Positions 4,052 to 5,363 of a DNA stretch of 5,363 nt are shown here, piece after piece. How positions within the stretch are numbered: position 1 is the first letter of the stretch; every line of letters begins with the position of its first letter. The translations under genes were made by a program, and so were the position numbers. The stretch is taken from the NCBI GenBank assembly GCA_964429715.1, contig CAYSCV010000087.1:1-5363 (forward strand), written 5' to 3'. Origin of the DNA: JACPNA01 sp964429715 (lineage in GTDB: Archaea > Nanobdellota > Nanobdellia > Woesearchaeales > GW2011-AR9). The notes under the pieces were generated by a model. It was not told the DNA's origin. It saw only the letters and a program-made list of their open reading frames with translations, and made no database searches.

Positions 4052-5363
4052 TTATTTATTATTGTCGTTATTTGCAATCTCTTGACTGGCTTTGGCAATA
4101 TTATCAATTACTTTTTCTATTTGATCTTCGCGAAGGCTTGAGAAAGCAATACGAATAAGATTGTTTTGAGCGATGACGCCGGTGTCGTATTTTTCTAATA
4201 AGAGTTTTCTTATGTCTTCAGCGTTTGCGTTTTTTATTTTTAAACAAAGGAAGTAGCCGGAGTTACAGGGAAGAGTGGTGAAGTAGGGGGTGTATCTTGG
4301 ATTGCGGATAATTTTTTTAATGGTGTGATAGCGTTTTTGCAGCAGGGAAAAATGATGCTGTTGATCTGCTGCTGTTTTCTCACTTTGGAGTGCGTTTAAT
4401 ACGAGATTTTGACTTAGTTGGGATACATTAGAGATACTGCCACGAAGGGCGCCGGCAGTTTTTTCTTCTAATGCAGTTAATGTTTGTGGAGAGATGTTTT
4501 TTGAGCCGTAAGTGATGAATGCAACACGCAAACCCCAGGAATATAATTCTTTGGAGGCGCCATCTATTTTTATAGCAAGAATGTTGGGATGGGCATTGGC
4601 GAGCAGAGAGAATAATGATTCTTTAAATACCTCTTGTTCATAAAAAAAGCCAAAATAGGCGTCATCACAGATAACTAGAAGTTGATTGCCGGCTTGGGCA
4701 TCGGTTTTCAGAGTGTTTACAATTTCTATTGCTTCTGTGGTTGTGGGGGTATACCCTGTGGGGTTGTTGGGGAAATTTAAGAGGATGATTTTTTTCCCGT
4801 GTTGTTGTTGAAGTGTTTGGGAGAATGCTTGAAGATTAAATTGAGGGGTTGGGTCATTAGTAAAGAGAGGGAATGTTTTAAGTTGAGCATGATGGGCGTG
4901 TTCGAAGATTAATTTGTAGTTTCCCCAGAAGAGATCTGGTGTGATGATTAGGTCATCTTTGTTGATGAAGAGGTACCCTGCAATTTGTAAAGCATGAGTT
5001 AATCCATTGGCGACAAGTGGTTGAGAGATAGGGGCGTTGGTTAAAGAGGGATTTTGAAGGTAGATATGTTTTTGCCATTCTTGACGTAATTCAGGGATAC
5101 CGTAGCTTGAAGCGTATAAATAAATGTCTTTGGGGGAAAGTGAGAGTTTATCTTGGATTGTTGATAAAAATAAAGGTTCGCCGTTGTCGGCTAAGGCGAC
5201 GCCGATTGTGGCGTTGTATTTTTTGCTTTTTGCCTCTGCAGATTGGGCAACGATGCCTTCTTTGGGGAAAAATGAATGGAGGCCTTTTTCAGAGAGAAGG
5301 GAGAAGATGGACGGGCTATGTTGCAAAATGGTTTCGTTGAGCTTTTGGGCTTGAGCAGAAATT
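4052..5363 (-). CDS. PLP-dependent aminotransferase, class I/II (5' end outside window)
   Basis: A fold-type I aminotransferase, which moves an amino group between an amino acid and a 2-oxo acid using pyridoxal phosphate. The frame has no stop up to the right edge: 12 residues (ISAQAQKLNETI) precede the TTG at 5324-5326 and read as natural protein, so the true start lies outside the window and that TTG is an ordinary Leu. Numbering from it as residue 1: substrate-side YGIPELR (75-81), PLP-ring Asn188 in NFPNNPTG, Asp221 and Tyr224 in CDDAYFGF, Schiff-base Lys259 in DGASKEL, phosphate-binding Arg267 in SWGLR, and carboxylate-binding Arg392 in LIRIAFSSL. All catalytic residues are present. Substrate cannot be read from sequence; the tightly linked malate dehydrogenase makes aspartate/oxaloacetate attractive, but aromatic or alanine-type substrates remain possible. 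The C-terminus ends in an Asn/Asp-rich tail (NNDNNK). Confidence 0.92.
   Translation of the reverse strand, partial: ISAQAQKLNETILQHSPSIFSLLSEKGLHSFFPKEGIVAQSAEAKSKKYNATIGVALADNGEPLFLSTIQDKLSLSPKDIYLYASSYGIPELRQEWQKHIYLQNPSLTNAPISQPLVANGLTHALQIAGYLFINKDDLIITPDLFWGNYKLIFEHAHHAQLKTFPLFTNDPTPQFNLQAFSQTLQQQHGKKIILLNFPNNPTGYTPTTTEAIEIVNTLKTDAQAGNQLLVICDDAYFGFFYEQEVFKESLFSLLANAHPNILAIKIDGASKELYSWGLRVAFITYGSKNISPQTLTALEEKTAGALRGSISNVSQLSQNLVLNALQSEKTAADQQHHFSLLQKRYHTIKKIIRNPRYTPYFTTLPCNSGYFLCLKIKNANAEDIRKLLLEKYDTGVIAQNNLIRIAFSSLREDQIEKVIDNIAKASQEIANNDNNK

Noticed and set aside
4039..4107. N-terminal extension of malate dehydrogenase by 23 residues
   Set aside because: It overlaps the aminotransferase coding end, has no family similarity, and the strong GGAGG site sits right before the inner ATG.

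Overview
The window most likely comes from an archaeon, probably a small-genome DPANN lineage such as Woesearchaeota; the phylum is my inference. Two things point there. Three genes begin with TATA-like boxes (TTTATATA, TTTATATT, TTAAATAT) centred about 26-29 nt upstream of an ATG that has no Shine-Dalgarno sequence, which is the geometry of leaderless archaeal transcripts. The regulator at 2466-3026 also has the helix-turn-helix plus CBS-pair layout common in archaeal genomes. The DNA is AT-rich. The metabolic enzymes, especially the S-adenosylmethionine synthetase, look bacterial in type, as is often seen in DPANN genomes. No mobile element, CRISPR array, rRNA or tRNA was found.

Layout, left to right. 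Positions 1-622 (minus) hold the first 207 codons of an unrecognised protein that runs off the left edge, with a probable leaderless promoter and a 14-bp perfect palindrome upstream. Positions 775-806 are a cluster of T-tracts (minus strand) that probably ends the metK transcript. Positions 807-1970 (minus) are metK, with a Shine-Dalgarno site. Positions 2058-2363 (minus) encode a 101-residue protein of unknown function, 87 bp upstream of metK and probably first in the same unit. A 102-bp divergent promoter region follows, then the HTH-CBS regulator (plus). A short convergent gap with an imperfect inverted repeat separates it from a minus-strand pair: a fold-type I PLP aminotransferase (4052-5363, 5' end outside the window) followed after 13 bp by malate dehydrogenase (3109-4038).

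How the genes may work together. The aminotransferase and malate dehydrogenase are probably co-transcribed and could link an amino acid such as aspartate to malate through oxaloacetate. MetK makes S-adenosylmethionine. CBS pairs bind adenosyl ligands (AMP, ATP, SAM), so the divergently transcribed HTH-CBS protein could be a ligand-responsive regulator of itself and of the small-ORF/metK unit. That is a hypothesis from gene arrangement, not shown by the sequence. There is no clear new multi-gene system here; the least explained parts are the two unknown proteins and the divergent control region.
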